A DNA stretch of 64,000 bases from Limoniibacter endophyticus (GCF_014652835.1 NZ_BMZO01000012.1:62001-126000), one strand, 5' to 3'; positions 49,032 through 58,148 are shown, counted from the stretch's first letter. Made by a program: numbers and translations. Notes: a model not told the origin generated them from the letters alone.

Positions 49032-49107
49032 GCCCGGATAGCTCAGTTGGTAGAGCAGCGGATTGAAAATCCGCGTGTCGGTGGTTCGAATCCGCCTCCG
49101 GGCACCA
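49032..49107 (+). tRNA. tRNA-Phe(GAA)
   Basis: A full cloverleaf of 76 nt with encoded CCA. Acceptor stem GCCCGGA/TCCGGGC, D-arm TAGCTCAGTTGGTAGAGCA, anticodon loop TTGAAAA with anticodon GAA, T-arm GGTTCGAATCC. It marks the junction between the housekeeping block and the catabolic block to its right. Confidence 0.98.
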
Positions 49108-49436
49108 CTAATTTCTTGAAATTACTGGTGTTTTCGAAAGCTCTTTGAGCCCGCTTGTGCTGGAATTACGCTAGCACACGTCTGGCACAGTCCGCAAAAT
49201 TGCTCTTTTCCGTCAAGGGCAGGTTATCGCGGTCCTGGCAGGCACCATATCAAAACTTCTCATTTAAACTTGGCCAAAGTCTTCCTGCTGTCGCTTGCTG
49301 GTCTGGAGGAAGCTTATTTCACCTGTCTGCTTGGCCGGATCGCGACGCCAGCCACCTGAGTTGCTTTTCCGCGCCTGCAACGAGTAAAATCCATTCGTGG
49401 CGCGACCTCTCAATGAGCATGTAACGGGATAGACAT
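49108..49436. other. 329-base non-coding region downstream of tRNA-Phe
   Basis: No credible gene. A weak hairpin TAATTT-CTTG-AAATTA (about 49109-49124) may end the tRNA transcript. No integrase remnant and no copy of the tRNA 3' end was seen. It precedes the catabolic gene block. Confidence 0.45.
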
Positions 49437-50069
49437 ATGAAAACGATTATGGCGTTCGGCGATAGCTTGACTTGGGGAACTAATCCCGTCGCAGGTGGAC
49501 GCCATCTCTATGAGGACCGCTGGCCGTCCGCATTGGGCAGGGGGCTGGGGCAAGACTTTCGCATCATTCCAGAGGGACTGGGAGGGCGGACCACGGCCTT
49601 CGATGATCTCACTGCTGCCTTCGAACGCAATGGTGCCCGCGCGCTACCTATGTTGCTCGCCACCCACTCACCGCTGGATTTGGTGATTATCATGTTGGGC
49701 GCCAACGATCTCAAGGCCTATATTAGCCCCACCGCGCATGGCGCAGCCGCAGGCATGGCGCGGCTGGTCGAGATAGTTCGAAGCTTCCCTTACAGCTGGG
49801 GCATGCAGGCACCAAAGATCATGTTGGTATCCCCGCCTCACCTGTGCAAGCGCGCGAATGGCGAAGGACCGCAATCCGGGCGGATCATCGCTGAATCTCT
49901 CAAACTTGCGGAAGGTTACAGGCTATTGGCCCAAGCGCAGGGTTGCAGCTTCTTTGATGCATCGACCGTAGCAACGGCAAGCGATGTCGATGGGGTCCAC
50001 CTCGATGCTGCAAATACACGCGCCATTGGTACAGCCCTGGTCGCTCCGGTTCGCGAGGCGCTGACCTGA
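49437..50069 (+). CDS. SGNH/GDSL hydrolase (arylesterase-like)
   Basis: 210 residues without a signal peptide. SGNH blocks in order: AFGDSLTWG (Ser), EGLGGRTT (Gly), MLGANDLK (Asn) and DGVHLD (Asp-His). It resembles the cytoplasmic esterase/perhydrolase group of Mycobacterium and rhizobia. It may open a lactone or ester feeding the neighbouring sugar acid pathway, but this is inferred only from location. Convergent with the GntR gene (4-base gap). Confidence 0.82.
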   Translation: MKTIMAFGDSLTWGTNPVAGGRHLYEDRWPSALGRGLGQDFRIIPEGLGGRTTAFDDLTAAFERNGARALPMLLATHSPLDLVIIMLGANDLKAYISPTAHGAAAGMARLVEIVRSFPYSWGMQAPKIMLVSPPHLCKRANGEGPQSGRIIAESLKLAEGYRLLAQAQGCSFFDASTVATASDVDGVHLDAANTRAIGTALVAPVREALT

Positions 50070-50073
50070 TCGT

Positions 50074-50784
50074 TCAGGCGCCCACAAACACGCGTCGTCT
50101 GGCGCTTTCGATGTGGGCGCGCATGGATGATCGTGCCTGCTCGGCATCGCCGGTGGCGATAGCATCAACAATGAGTTTGTGCTCTTCGTACACGAGGGCG
50201 GTTCGGCCGACTGTGGAATGCGAGAGCGTGCGCGCTATTTTGGTTCCGACATGCAGTGCAACTGTTGCTGCTTTCACCGATGAGAAATAGTAGCTGTTCT
50301 CCGTGGCTTCGGCGACCGCCACATGGAACGCGATATCGTCCTCGGCAGGGATGTCCTTCATCTCCAAGGCGGCAACCCGCAGTTTTTCGACGATTGCGAG
50401 GATTTCCGTGATCTTGGCCCGTGATTGTCTTTGGGCTGCGACATAAGCCGCTTCTCCTTCTACCCCCACCCGGAACTCGTAGCAGCGTTGCAGATCTGCG
50501 ATGCTTCCGGGTTCGGCAAACTCGATCACCGAACGGCTGGGCACGCTGATAACGCGTGTGCCAGCCCCTTGCCGGCTTTCAATCAGTCCATCGATCCGCA
50601 GCCGGAGCATCGCTTCGCGTACGACGGGTCGCGATACGCCGAACTGCACTGCCAACTCAACTTCGCTGGGAAGCTTGGTGCCCACAGGCCAGTCGCCTGC
50701 GCTGATCGACTTGTAGATACGCTCGTAAATCCCGTCGCTCAGCGAACCGGGGGCGCTTCGATGACCATCGAACTGTCCTGACAT
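50074..50784 (-). CDS. GntR-family regulator, FCD (FadR-like) subgroup
   Basis: 236 residues. The N-terminal winged helix (about 14-75) includes LPSEVELAVQFGVSRPVVREAM and IESRQGAGTRV. The all-helical FCD domain carries metal-binding-like residues (YEFRVGVEGEAAY; DIAFHVAVAEATEN; EEHKLIVDAI). Such proteins usually repress sugar acid catabolic genes until the acid or its product binds. It is divergent from tctCBA, and a matching operator lies in between. Confidence 0.88.
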   Translation of the reverse strand: MSGQFDGHRSAPGSLSDGIYERIYKSISAGDWPVGTKLPSEVELAVQFGVSRPVVREAMLRLRIDGLIESRQGAGTRVISVPSRSVIEFAEPGSIADLQRCYEFRVGVEGEAAYVAAQRQSRAKITEILAIVEKLRVAALEMKDIPAEDDIAFHVAVAEATENSYYFSSVKAATVALHVGTKIARTLSHSTVGRTALVYEEHKLIVDAIATGDAEQARSSMRAHIESARRRVFVGA

Positions 50785-50887
50785 GACGCCTCCTTCTATG
50801 TGAGCGGCTCATTACGGCATCAGTATATCACATCGATGGAACTCGGCTGCAAGACGCCCTCACGCGAAAGGTATATCAACTTTATAT

Positions 50888-50928
50888 TGGTAAGACCATT
50901 GACATCGGCCACTATGCGCTCGTACAAA
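50888..50928 (+). promoter_or_regulatory. FCD-type GntR operator abutting a promoter of tctC
   Basis: TGGTAAGACCA (50888-50898) fits the TNGTNNNACNA consensus of FadR-like regulators. It touches a -35 TTGACA (50899-50904), with TACAAA (50923-50928) as the -10 after 18 bases. Binding would block polymerase. Confidence 0.6.
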
Positions 50929-51057
50929 TTGCCTCGGGTTGGAGGACCTACCGACATCTGAGATCGATCCCAAAAAGGGATTGGCCCCCGCATCGTTTCT
51001 TGCGGATGGAAAACTGTGCCCAAGCCATGTTGACGAGATGTCCCTGAGGAGGAATTG

Positions 51058-51996
51058 ATGTTGAAACTGCTGAAAACGCTGCTTTGCGCAGCTCTGCCTT
51101 TTGTGCCGCAAGCGGCACTCGCACAGGTTGATTATCCGACCGAGTCCGTTCGGATCATTGTTCCTGCCAATCCGGGGGGTGGCACCGACGCCGCTGCTCG
51201 CATCTTTGCCGAGTATTTCCAGCGTAATTCTGACGCTGTAACGGCCGTGGTCAACCAGGCCGCCGGTGGCGGCGTCGTGGCTGCACAGACAGTTGGGACA
51301 GCAAGCCCGGATGGGGCGACGCTGCTTTTCTTCCATGCCGCGTTCCACACCGCTAATCTCTCTGGCAATTCGCCGTTTAAGTGGGACCAGTTTACGCCTG
51401 TTGCTACAGTGACCGAGAGCAACGAGGTCTATGCGGTGCGTGCGGATACGCCGTACGACACGCTTGACCAGTTGATCGAAGCAGCGAAAGCCAAACCAAA
51501 TACGATGAGTATTGGCACTCAGCTCGGTGGCACGACGCAGGTAAAGGCGCAGGCACTCAACGTGGCAGCCGGTGAAACAATGCGGATCGTTGACGCTGGT
51601 ACCGAATCCGACCGCGTGGCGGCTCTGCTGGGTAGCCAGGTCGACGTCATCTCGATGAGCGTGGGTAGCGCAAAGCAATATGTAGCGGCCGGGCAGATGA
51701 AGGCTTTGGCTGTGATGAACGAAGTGCCGGATGTCACCGCACCGGAAATTCCGACGACCATCTCGCAGGGCATCGATATTTCGCTTCCTCTGGTTCAGAC
51801 CGTTTATGGGCCGAAGGATATGGATCCTGCTGCGATTGCCGCTATCGAAGCGCTTATTGCCCAGATGGGTGAGGATCCCGAATTCAAGGCGCTCGTTGAA
51901 AAGCAAGGCCAGACGCTGGCACTCCGCGACGCTGCGGCCACGGCGGAGTTCTTGGACACCGAATATGCCACGATGCAGAGCTATTTCGCCAACTGA
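51058..51996 (+). CDS. tctC: Tripartite tricarboxylate transporter binding protein (TctC family)
   Basis: 312 residues from the ATG at 51058 (GAGGAGG at 51046-51052). A Sec signal peptide ends AALAQ. TctC family features are RIIVPANPGGGTDAAARIFA, GGVVAAQTVG and TAPEIPTTISQG. It captures a carboxylated substrate in the periplasm for TctAB. The substrate is not necessarily tricarboxylate; the linked enzymes suggest a sugar acid. Confidence 0.9.
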   Translation: MLKLLKTLLCAALPFVPQAALAQVDYPTESVRIIVPANPGGGTDAAARIFAEYFQRNSDAVTAVVNQAAGGGVVAAQTVGTASPDGATLLFFHAAFHTANLSGNSPFKWDQFTPVATVTESNEVYAVRADTPYDTLDQLIEAAKAKPNTMSIGTQLGGTTQVKAQALNVAAGETMRIVDAGTESDRVAALLGSQVDVISMSVGSAKQYVAAGQMKALAVMNEVPDVTAPEIPTTISQGIDISLPLVQTVYGPKDMDPAAIAAIEALIAQMGEDPEFKALVEKQGQTLALRDAAATAEFLDTEYATMQSYFAN

Positions 51997-52047
51997 TGCA
52001 ATAAGGGGCCAACACCAGCTGTTGGTCCCTGATGCAAGGGGAAAATA

Positions 52048-52557
52048 ATGTCTGAAGATCGGATGATTGGCGCGGTGCTTGCCGTTCTGGGTGTCGCAAT
52101 GGCGGCTTACAGCATGACTATACCTGCACCGTTTGCATCAAGTGGTGATCTGGGGCCGGCGGTTCTGCCACAGGTACTCGGGGGGCTTCTGGCCGTATTG
52201 GGCCTCATATTGGCGCTCCGCCGGCCCAAGGCAGAATTGTTGGAAACAGCTGAGCGGGACCAAGGCGAGCAAGAAGAGGCTCCTGCAGACGATCAGATCA
52301 TACGTATCGCCGCCCCGAGCCGCACTCGACAGATCTTGCTTGGCGTCTCTTTTGTCGCCTTTATCGCCTTGTTCGAGAGATTGGGCTTTACGCTCTCCAC
52401 GGTGCTTTTTCTGATCGCCGCCATGATGCTGCTGGGCCCATTCAGCCGTATCCACCTGCTGCGGGCCTCGCTTCTTTCAATTAGCGTCTCCCTAGCCGTC
52501 GGATATGTTCTCAACGGCCTTCTAGGTCTGACAATTCCCGGTGTCTGGATCGGTTGA
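52048..52557 (+). CDS. tctB: Tripartite tricarboxylate transporter small membrane subunit TctB
   Basis: 169 residues with four hydrophobic segments (about 5-25, 38-55, 90-125 and 135-165), the usual TctB layout. A charged loop (KAELLETAERDQGEQEE) separates the halves. It sits between tctC and tctA, 51 bases after tctC; its stop is 11 bases before the tctA start. Confidence 0.85.
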   Translation: MSEDRMIGAVLAVLGVAMAAYSMTIPAPFASSGDLGPAVLPQVLGGLLAVLGLILALRRPKAELLETAERDQGEQEEAPADDQIIRIAAPSRTRQILLGVSFVAFIALFERLGFTLSTVLFLIAAMMLLGPFSRIHLLRASLLSISVSLAVGYVLNGLLGLTIPGVWIG

Positions 52558-52568
52558 CGGAGCGCTTC

Positions 52569-54056
52569 ATGTTCGATCATTTTCTTTCCAGCTTTGGCAT
52601 TTTGCTCGAATTGAACACTCTGGCGCTGATGGCTCTGGGCGTCTGCATCGGCTTGATCTTTGGAGCGCTGCCCGGCCTTTCGGCGACCATGGCTCTGGCG
52701 CTGCTGCTACCTCTGACCTTCGCCATGGAGCCGAATACCGGCATCGCCATGTTGGTCGGTACCTACATCGGCGGCGTCTCGGGCGGGCTTGTAGCGGCAA
52801 CGCTGCTGCGCATTCCAGGCACGCCTTCTTCCATCGCCACAACGTTTGATGCCTATCCGCTGGCGCAGAAAGGATATCCGATCAAGGCTCTGGCAACCGG
52901 CATGGTGGCTAGTGCTGTCGGCGGTATGCTCGGGCTGATCGTGCTTGTGGCCTTCGCGCCGGTCATTGCGCGTTATGCCATCCAGTTCGGCCCCGCCGAA
53001 TACACCGCACTTACAGTTGCCGCACTGATGCTAGTGATCGTTCTATCGGAAACCGACATCGTCAAAGGGCTGCTTTCAGCCGTCATAGGCCTGTCCTTGG
53101 CAACCGTTGGTTTTGCACCAATCGGAGGAACCTCACGGTTTACCTTTGGCAATGTCGATCTGATGGCGGGTATTGGCATCATCCCGTTCATGGTCGGCTT
53201 GTTTGCAGTCTCGCAGCTGTTGCGCGACGGCACCTCAGCCACCGTGTCCATGCGGAGTGGCAAGAAGTTGATCGGCAAGGGGATCAAGGCCGCCGAATTC
53301 ATAGCCAATATCCCCAACATGCTGCGATCGGCCGCCATTGGCATTGGCATTGGCGTTCTACCCGGAATCGGCGGCTCAGCCGCCAATCTGGTGGCGTATG
53401 GCGCTGCGCGGTCTGCAGCAAAGAAACCGGAGGAGTTCGGTAAGGGGAGTGTTGCGGGTATCTACGCCCCGGAATCCGCAAACAACGCTGCTGTCGGTGG
53501 CGCCTTGCTTCCACTACTGACCCTGGGCATTCCTGGAGACGGCGTTACCGCTATCATGATCGGTGGTTTTACCATCCACGGCCTGCAACCTGGGCCGATG
53601 CTGTTCCAGACTAGCCCGGATCTGATCGCCATGATCTATGCGGCCTTCTTTCTGGCGACGATCATGCTCTTGGCTATCCAGCTTGGCACAATTCGGCTGT
53701 TCCCGAAGGTGCTGATGGTGCCGCGCCACTATCTGCTGCCCATTCTGGCATTGTTAATGGTCGTTGGCGTCTACGCCTCTGAATATCGCACCTTCGAATT
53801 ATGGCTCATGCTTGGCTTCGGTATTCTCGGCTATGGCATGGAGAAATATCGTTTTCCGCTGGGACCCGCGGTGCTGGGTTTCGTGCTGGGGACAATCTTG
53901 GAAACCAACTTCCGCCGGGCGCTGATGTTTGCGGACGGGGACTGGAGCACCTTCGTCACGCGACCGATCTCCGCAGGTTTGTTTGCCCTCGCGACATTGT
54001 TCTTCGTCTTCAGCGTCTGGAGCGCCGTACGCGTGCGGCGCAAACATGCAGCATGA
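52569..54056 (+). CDS. tctA: Tripartite tricarboxylate transporter large membrane subunit TctA
   Basis: 495 residues, about 12 membrane segments. TctA signatures are FGALPGLSATMALALLLP near the N-terminus and GIGVLPGIGGSAANLVAYG near residue 270, plus AVGGALLPLLTLGIPGDGVTA. The ATG at 52569 follows GGAG by 6 bases; a TTG at 52554 overlapping the tctB stop is less likely. It forms the ion-driven channel with TctB. Confidence 0.9.
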   Translation: MFDHFLSSFGILLELNTLALMALGVCIGLIFGALPGLSATMALALLLPLTFAMEPNTGIAMLVGTYIGGVSGGLVAATLLRIPGTPSSIATTFDAYPLAQKGYPIKALATGMVASAVGGMLGLIVLVAFAPVIARYAIQFGPAEYTALTVAALMLVIVLSETDIVKGLLSAVIGLSLATVGFAPIGGTSRFTFGNVDLMAGIGIIPFMVGLFAVSQLLRDGTSATVSMRSGKKLIGKGIKAAEFIANIPNMLRSAAIGIGIGVLPGIGGSAANLVAYGAARSAAKKPEEFGKGSVAGIYAPESANNAAVGGALLPLLTLGIPGDGVTAIMIGGFTIHGLQPGPMLFQTSPDLIAMIYAAFFLATIMLLAIQLGTIRLFPKVLMVPRHYLLPILALLMVVGVYASEYRTFELWLMLGFGILGYGMEKYRFPLGPAVLGFVLGTILETNFRRALMFADGDWSTFVTRPISAGLFALATLFFVFSVWSAVRVRRKHAA

Positions 54057-54140
54057 CCTGAATCTGCGCCAGTGGGCTTTGCCCCGTTTCAATCCTGCTT
54101 AACGTTCCGCGGAAAACGCGGAAGCAAACCGGAATATCAT

Positions 54141-55304
54141 ATGAAAATTTCTTCCATCACCTTGACCCCCATCCAGACCCACCGCCGTACCGGGTCGATC
54201 AGCTCGCATCTTATTCTTCAGCTACATACGGACGAGGGGCTGACGGGGATTGGCGAGATCTCCGATCTGGACTGCTATCGGATGTATATGCCGGATGTGG
54301 ATGCGGTGCGGTTGGGCATAGAGAAGATCGTTCTTGGCCGCGACCCGTTTGCCATTCAGGCTATCCATACGGAAATGGCGCAGTATCTGCATAATTATTT
54401 TGTATCTGCACCGAGCTATCCGCCGTTTACGCCGGCGTCCCAGATCGCCGCAGGCATCGACATGGCTTGTTACGATCTTGTGGGTAGGGCGCTGAATACT
54501 CCCGTCTACAACCTTCTCGGTGGCAAGAGCCGTGATGCGATGGAGATTTGCTACCCGCTGTTTCAGGTCAAAGCCGAGGAAGATTACGACAAGAACCTTG
54601 GCTATATTGCCGAGCTGCTGGGCCAGGGCATATCTCGCTTCCGCTACTATGTAGGCGTCGATTTCAAGAAGGATGAGAAATTCCTTGCAGCCGTTCGTGA
54701 TCGTTTCGGCGACCGCGTGATGCTCAAGGCGCTGGATTTTCAGGCGCGTCATTACTGGAAAGACACCCTTCGGGCCTATGATCGTCTGAAGCAGTTTGGC
54801 TTCGAACTGATCGAAAGCCCGAGCTGGCGGGAAGATTTCGATGGAATGTCGGAGTTGCGCCGCCGTGTCGATGTAGAAATATCGGAACATTGCTCGTCCG
54901 CCACGCAAGCTATGCAGATGATCCGCGCCGGTGCCTGCGATGTGTTCAATATTACCGTAAATTCCGGCGGATTGCTTCAGGTTAAGAAGCTGATGGCGCT
55001 GGCCGAACTGGCTGGGATACGGGTTCTTATCGGCACCACCCAGGAACTCAGCATCGGGAGCGCCGCTCATGCTCATCTTGGCGCTTCGGTGCCGGACCTT
55101 CACGTCGCCTCCGACACCGTGGGGCCGCTTCTCTATGTTGAGGATGTGGTGAAAGAGCGCATCCGGTTTGAAGGCAACAGGCTGATTGTACCTACTGGTC
55201 CCGGTCTTGGCATGGAGCTCGATCATGACGCGCTGGAAAGTCTGCGGGCGCCTCTGGTCGAATGGGATCTTGCGGCTCATGGCGCTGGCTACCTGTCACA
55301 TTGA
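54141..55304 (+). CDS. Enolase-superfamily enzyme (mandelate racemase/muconate lactonizing type)
   Basis: 387 residues from the ATG at 54141. An N-terminal capping domain and a TIM barrel are present. Metal ligand candidates are D199 (KALDFQAR), E225 (LIESPS) and E249 (ISEHCSS). The usual KxK catalytic motif after strand 2 is replaced by R168-Y169-Y170 in FRYYVG, so the acid/base chemistry differs from standard MLE or MR enzymes. It is likely a sugar acid dehydratase or epimerase; the substrate is unknown. It sits between the transporter and a second dehydratase. Confidence 0.8.
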   Translation: MKISSITLTPIQTHRRTGSISSHLILQLHTDEGLTGIGEISDLDCYRMYMPDVDAVRLGIEKIVLGRDPFAIQAIHTEMAQYLHNYFVSAPSYPPFTPASQIAAGIDMACYDLVGRALNTPVYNLLGGKSRDAMEICYPLFQVKAEEDYDKNLGYIAELLGQGISRFRYYVGVDFKKDEKFLAAVRDRFGDRVMLKALDFQARHYWKDTLRAYDRLKQFGFELIESPSWREDFDGMSELRRRVDVEISEHCSSATQAMQMIRAGACDVFNITVNSGGLLQVKKLMALAELAGIRVLIGTTQELSIGSAAHAHLGASVPDLHVASDTVGPLLYVEDVVKERIRFEGNRLIVPTGPGLGMELDHDALESLRAPLVEWDLAAHGAGYLSH

Positions 55305-55350
55305 CGGTGATGCTTCTCCTGAACCGCTATAGCTTGCAGATAGGTCGCCA

Positions 55351-57090
55351 ATGACATCGAACAGAAAATCCCCCCACGAACTTCGCAGTGCCCGCTGGCT
55401 TGGACCGGATGACCTGCGCAGTTTCGGCCACCGTTCACGATTGATGCAGCTTGGTTATTCCGAAGCTGATTTCATGCACAAGCCGCTGATTGGCGTGCTG
55501 AATACGTGGTCTGAACTCAATCCCTGTCACTCCCACTTTCGCGAACGCGCGCAGGATGTGAAGCGTGGCGTAGCGCAGGCGGGGGGCTTCGCCGTTGAGA
55601 TGCCGTCAATATCCGTGGATGAGAGCTTCACCAAACCCACCTCCATGCTTTACCGCAACATGCTGGCTATGGAAGCCGAAGAGATGATCAGATCTCATCC
55701 CTTCGACGGAGTGGTGCTGATGGGTGGTTGTGACAAGACCACTCCAGGTCTGGTGATGGGTGCCTTAAGCGCTGGCGTACCATTCATCTATCTGCCGGCT
55801 GGTCCCATGCTGCGTGGACATTATGCGGGCAAGGTGCTGGGATCCGGTTCGGATGCCTGGAAATACTGGGACGAGCGACGTGCCGGCAATATTTCCGATG
55901 CAGAATGGCTTGGTATTCAGGGTGGCATTGCGCGATCGGCAGGCGTCTGTATGACCATGGGCACCGCCTCGACCATGACCGCCATTGCCGAAGCAATGGG
56001 GCTGACACTGCCCGGCGCCTCTTCCATTCCGGCCGTGGACTCCGGTCATCAGCGAATGTCCGCCGATTGCGGTCGTCGTGTCGTTGATATGGCATGGGAG
56101 GGTTTAACGCCCGACAAGATCGTCACAGCCTCCGCGGTACACAATGCCGCCATCGTTGCCATGGCCACGGGATGCTCCACCAATGCGGTCGTCCATCTGA
56201 TCGCGATTGCGCGCCGCGCCGGTGTCGCGCTGGATCTCGACATGCTGGACGAGCTCGGTCGCACCACTCCGCTGATTGCCAATGTCCGCCCTTCGGGCAA
56301 GGACTATCTCATGGAGGACTTCTTCTACGCAGGCGGTCTGCGTGCCCTGATGAAGCAGATCGACGCGCGTCTCGATACGTCGTGCCTGACGGTGACCGGC
56401 AAGACGCTGGGCGAATGCCTGGAGGGAGCCGAGGTTTATAATGACGATGTCATTCGCCCGCTATCGAACCCTGTCTATGCAGAAGGTTCGCTCGCGGTGC
56501 TGCGCGGTAATCTGTGTCCGGACGGCGCGGTGATCAAGCCGGCAGCCTGTGATCCTAAGTTCCATGTCCATCAGGGCCCGGCTCTTGTTTATGACAGCTA
56601 TGCTGAAATGAAGAAGGCCGTTGAGGACGAAAACTTGGCCGTGACGCCGGACCATGTTTTGGTGCTCCGCAATGCCGGGCCTCAGGGTGGTCCCGGAATG
56701 CCTGAATGGGGCATGCTCCCCATTCCGAAAGCCCTGATCAAACAAGGGCATCGCGACATGCTGCGCATCTCGGACGCGCGGATGTCGGGGACCTCCTATG
56801 GCGCATGCGTACTGCATGTTGCGCCGGAAGGCTTCGTGGGCGGACCGTTGGCCCTGCTGAAGACCGGCGACATTGTACGCCTCGATCTGCCAAATCGCAG
56901 GCTGGACATGCTTGTGGAAGAGGCGGAAATCGCCCGCCGGCGCGAAGCCTGGGTCCCGCCCGCTCCGCATTTCGAGCGCGGATGGGGGTGGATGTTCTCC
57001 AAGCACGTTACCCAGGCTGACAAGGGCTGTGACTTTGACTTTCTGGAGCGCAGCTTTGGCCGCGCTGCCGGAGAACCCGATATCTATTGA
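55351..57090 (+). CDS. IlvD/EDD-family dehydratase, sugar acid type
   Basis: 579 residues, the length of Rhizobium L-arabinonate dehydratase, which it resembles more than IlvD. Fe-S ligand Cys are in ELNPCHSHF, MGGCDKTTP and GVCMTMGTAST. Further signatures are SGKDYLMEDFFYAGG near 315 and SDARMSGTSYG near 475, with the catalytic Ser region. It removes water from an aldonic acid to give a 2-keto-3-deoxy acid. A two-gene set with the DapA-like lyase (9-base gap) fits a non-phosphorylative pathway. Confidence 0.88.
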   Translation: MTSNRKSPHELRSARWLGPDDLRSFGHRSRLMQLGYSEADFMHKPLIGVLNTWSELNPCHSHFRERAQDVKRGVAQAGGFAVEMPSISVDESFTKPTSMLYRNMLAMEAEEMIRSHPFDGVVLMGGCDKTTPGLVMGALSAGVPFIYLPAGPMLRGHYAGKVLGSGSDAWKYWDERRAGNISDAEWLGIQGGIARSAGVCMTMGTASTMTAIAEAMGLTLPGASSIPAVDSGHQRMSADCGRRVVDMAWEGLTPDKIVTASAVHNAAIVAMATGCSTNAVVHLIAIARRAGVALDLDMLDELGRTTPLIANVRPSGKDYLMEDFFYAGGLRALMKQIDARLDTSCLTVTGKTLGECLEGAEVYNDDVIRPLSNPVYAEGSLAVLRGNLCPDGAVIKPAACDPKFHVHQGPALVYDSYAEMKKAVEDENLAVTPDHVLVLRNAGPQGGPGMPEWGMLPIPKALIKQGHRDMLRISDARMSGTSYGACVLHVAPEGFVGGPLALLKTGDIVRLDLPNRRLDMLVEEAEIARRREAWVPPAPHFERGWGWMFSKHVTQADKGCDFDFLERSFGRAAGEPDIY

Positions 57091-57099
57091 GGATTTTTC

Positions 57100-57996
57100 A
57101 TGACACTCACTCTTGACCAAGCCCTCGAGGGCATTTCCGGAATTCTTGTAACGCCCTATGACGATGCGGGCGACATCGCACCGCAAAAACTCGCGCCGAT
57201 CATCGACCGGGCCCTCGGCGCTGGCATGCACATGCCTGTGGTGAACGGCAATACGGGTGAATTCTATGCCCTGACGACCGACGAGGCCTGCACAATGGTA
57301 CGGGAAGTGGTCGCCATGGTGGATGGCCGTGCACCGGTCCTGGCGGGTGTCGGTCGAGGTATTCGGGACGCCTGCCGTCTTGCGGAAGCTTCCGCCAAGG
57401 CAGGCGCTACGGCGTTGATGGTTCATCAGCCCCCGGATCCATTCGTTTCCCCCCGGGGCACAGTCGATTATCTTAAGGCCGTGTCTGACGCAGCCGGACT
57501 GCCCATGATGCTCTATCTGCGCAATGATACGATCGGCACCAAGGCCATTGCCGAACTTTGCGCCGTCGAAGGTGTGAAGGGGGTGAAATGGGCAACGCCC
57601 AACCCGCTGAAATTGGCGGACGCCATCGCCGCCTGCGATCCCTCGATCGTATGGGTAGGTGGACTGGCTGAGGTTTGGGCTCCGCCCCTTTACGCAGTGG
57701 GCGCGCGGGGATTTACGTCCGGCCTCGTCAATATTTGGCCGGAGCATTCGGTCGCAATCCATGCAGCTCTTGCCGCAGGAGATTACGCAGGCGCAAATGC
57801 CTTGATAGCAAGGATGAGTGACTTCGAGGCGGTCAGGGCAGAGGAACTCAACGGCACCAACGTGACTGGCGTGAAGGCAGCGCTTCAGGCCATTGGACAA
57901 AACTGCGGTCCGACCCGTCCCCCTTCCGCGTGGCCGCTGACAATGGCTCAACAAGAACGGTTGAACAGATTCCTGCGACAAATTCCAGAGATGTGA
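57100..57996 (+). CDS. DapA/NAL-family lyase or dehydratase
   Basis: 298 residues, class I aldolase TIM barrel. Schiff-base Lys is K163 (EGVKGVKWATP), with Y139 (MLYLRND) and the carboxylate loop GNTGE near 50. Relatives act on 2-keto-3-deoxy sugar acids: KDG aldolase, KDG dehydratase (KdgD) or keto-deoxy-arabonate dehydratase. It should use the product of the preceding dehydratase. DHDPS itself is unlikely given the operon. Confidence 0.85.
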   Translation: MTLTLDQALEGISGILVTPYDDAGDIAPQKLAPIIDRALGAGMHMPVVNGNTGEFYALTTDEACTMVREVVAMVDGRAPVLAGVGRGIRDACRLAEASAKAGATALMVHQPPDPFVSPRGTVDYLKAVSDAAGLPMMLYLRNDTIGTKAIAELCAVEGVKGVKWATPNPLKLADAIAACDPSIVWVGGLAEVWAPPLYAVGARGFTSGLVNIWPEHSVAIHAALAAGDYAGANALIARMSDFEAVRAEELNGTNVTGVKAALQAIGQNCGPTRPPSAWPLTMAQQERLNRFLRQIPEM

Positions 57997-58064
57997 GCCT
58001 ATTGCTGCCGCTCCAATCTAGGTCCGCTCCAGATTGGCGAGAATTGAGTCGGTGCGCTTGACCA

Positions 58065-58148
58065 GTGTCAGAGAGCGTCAATGACAAACGTCTGGAAACG
58101 GGCGCTGCGTTGTGTCGCCTCTGACACAAGGCCGCGCTCCGTGTCAGA
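58065..58148. repeat. Three GTGTCAGA repeats upstream of the pirin gene
   Basis: GTGTCAGA at 58065-58072 and 58141-58148, and its complement TCTGACAC at 58120-58127. The last two form an inverted pair with a 13-base spacer. They lie 93-176 bases before the pirin start and may bind a regulator. Confidence 0.45.

Noticed and set aside
49155-49424. 89-codon frame after tRNA-Phe considered as an integrase remnant
   Set aside because: The translation shows no integrase catalytic residues or domain and there is no ribosome site.
51157-51906. Long minus-strand frame over tctC
   Set aside because: tctC on the plus strand has a signal peptide, a strong ribosome site and family motifs. The antisense product has none.
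56461-57981. 506-codon minus-strand frame over the IlvD-type and DapA-type genes
   Set aside because: It shadows two genes with full catalytic motifs. The translated sequence is rich in Cys, His and Arg and shows no domain.
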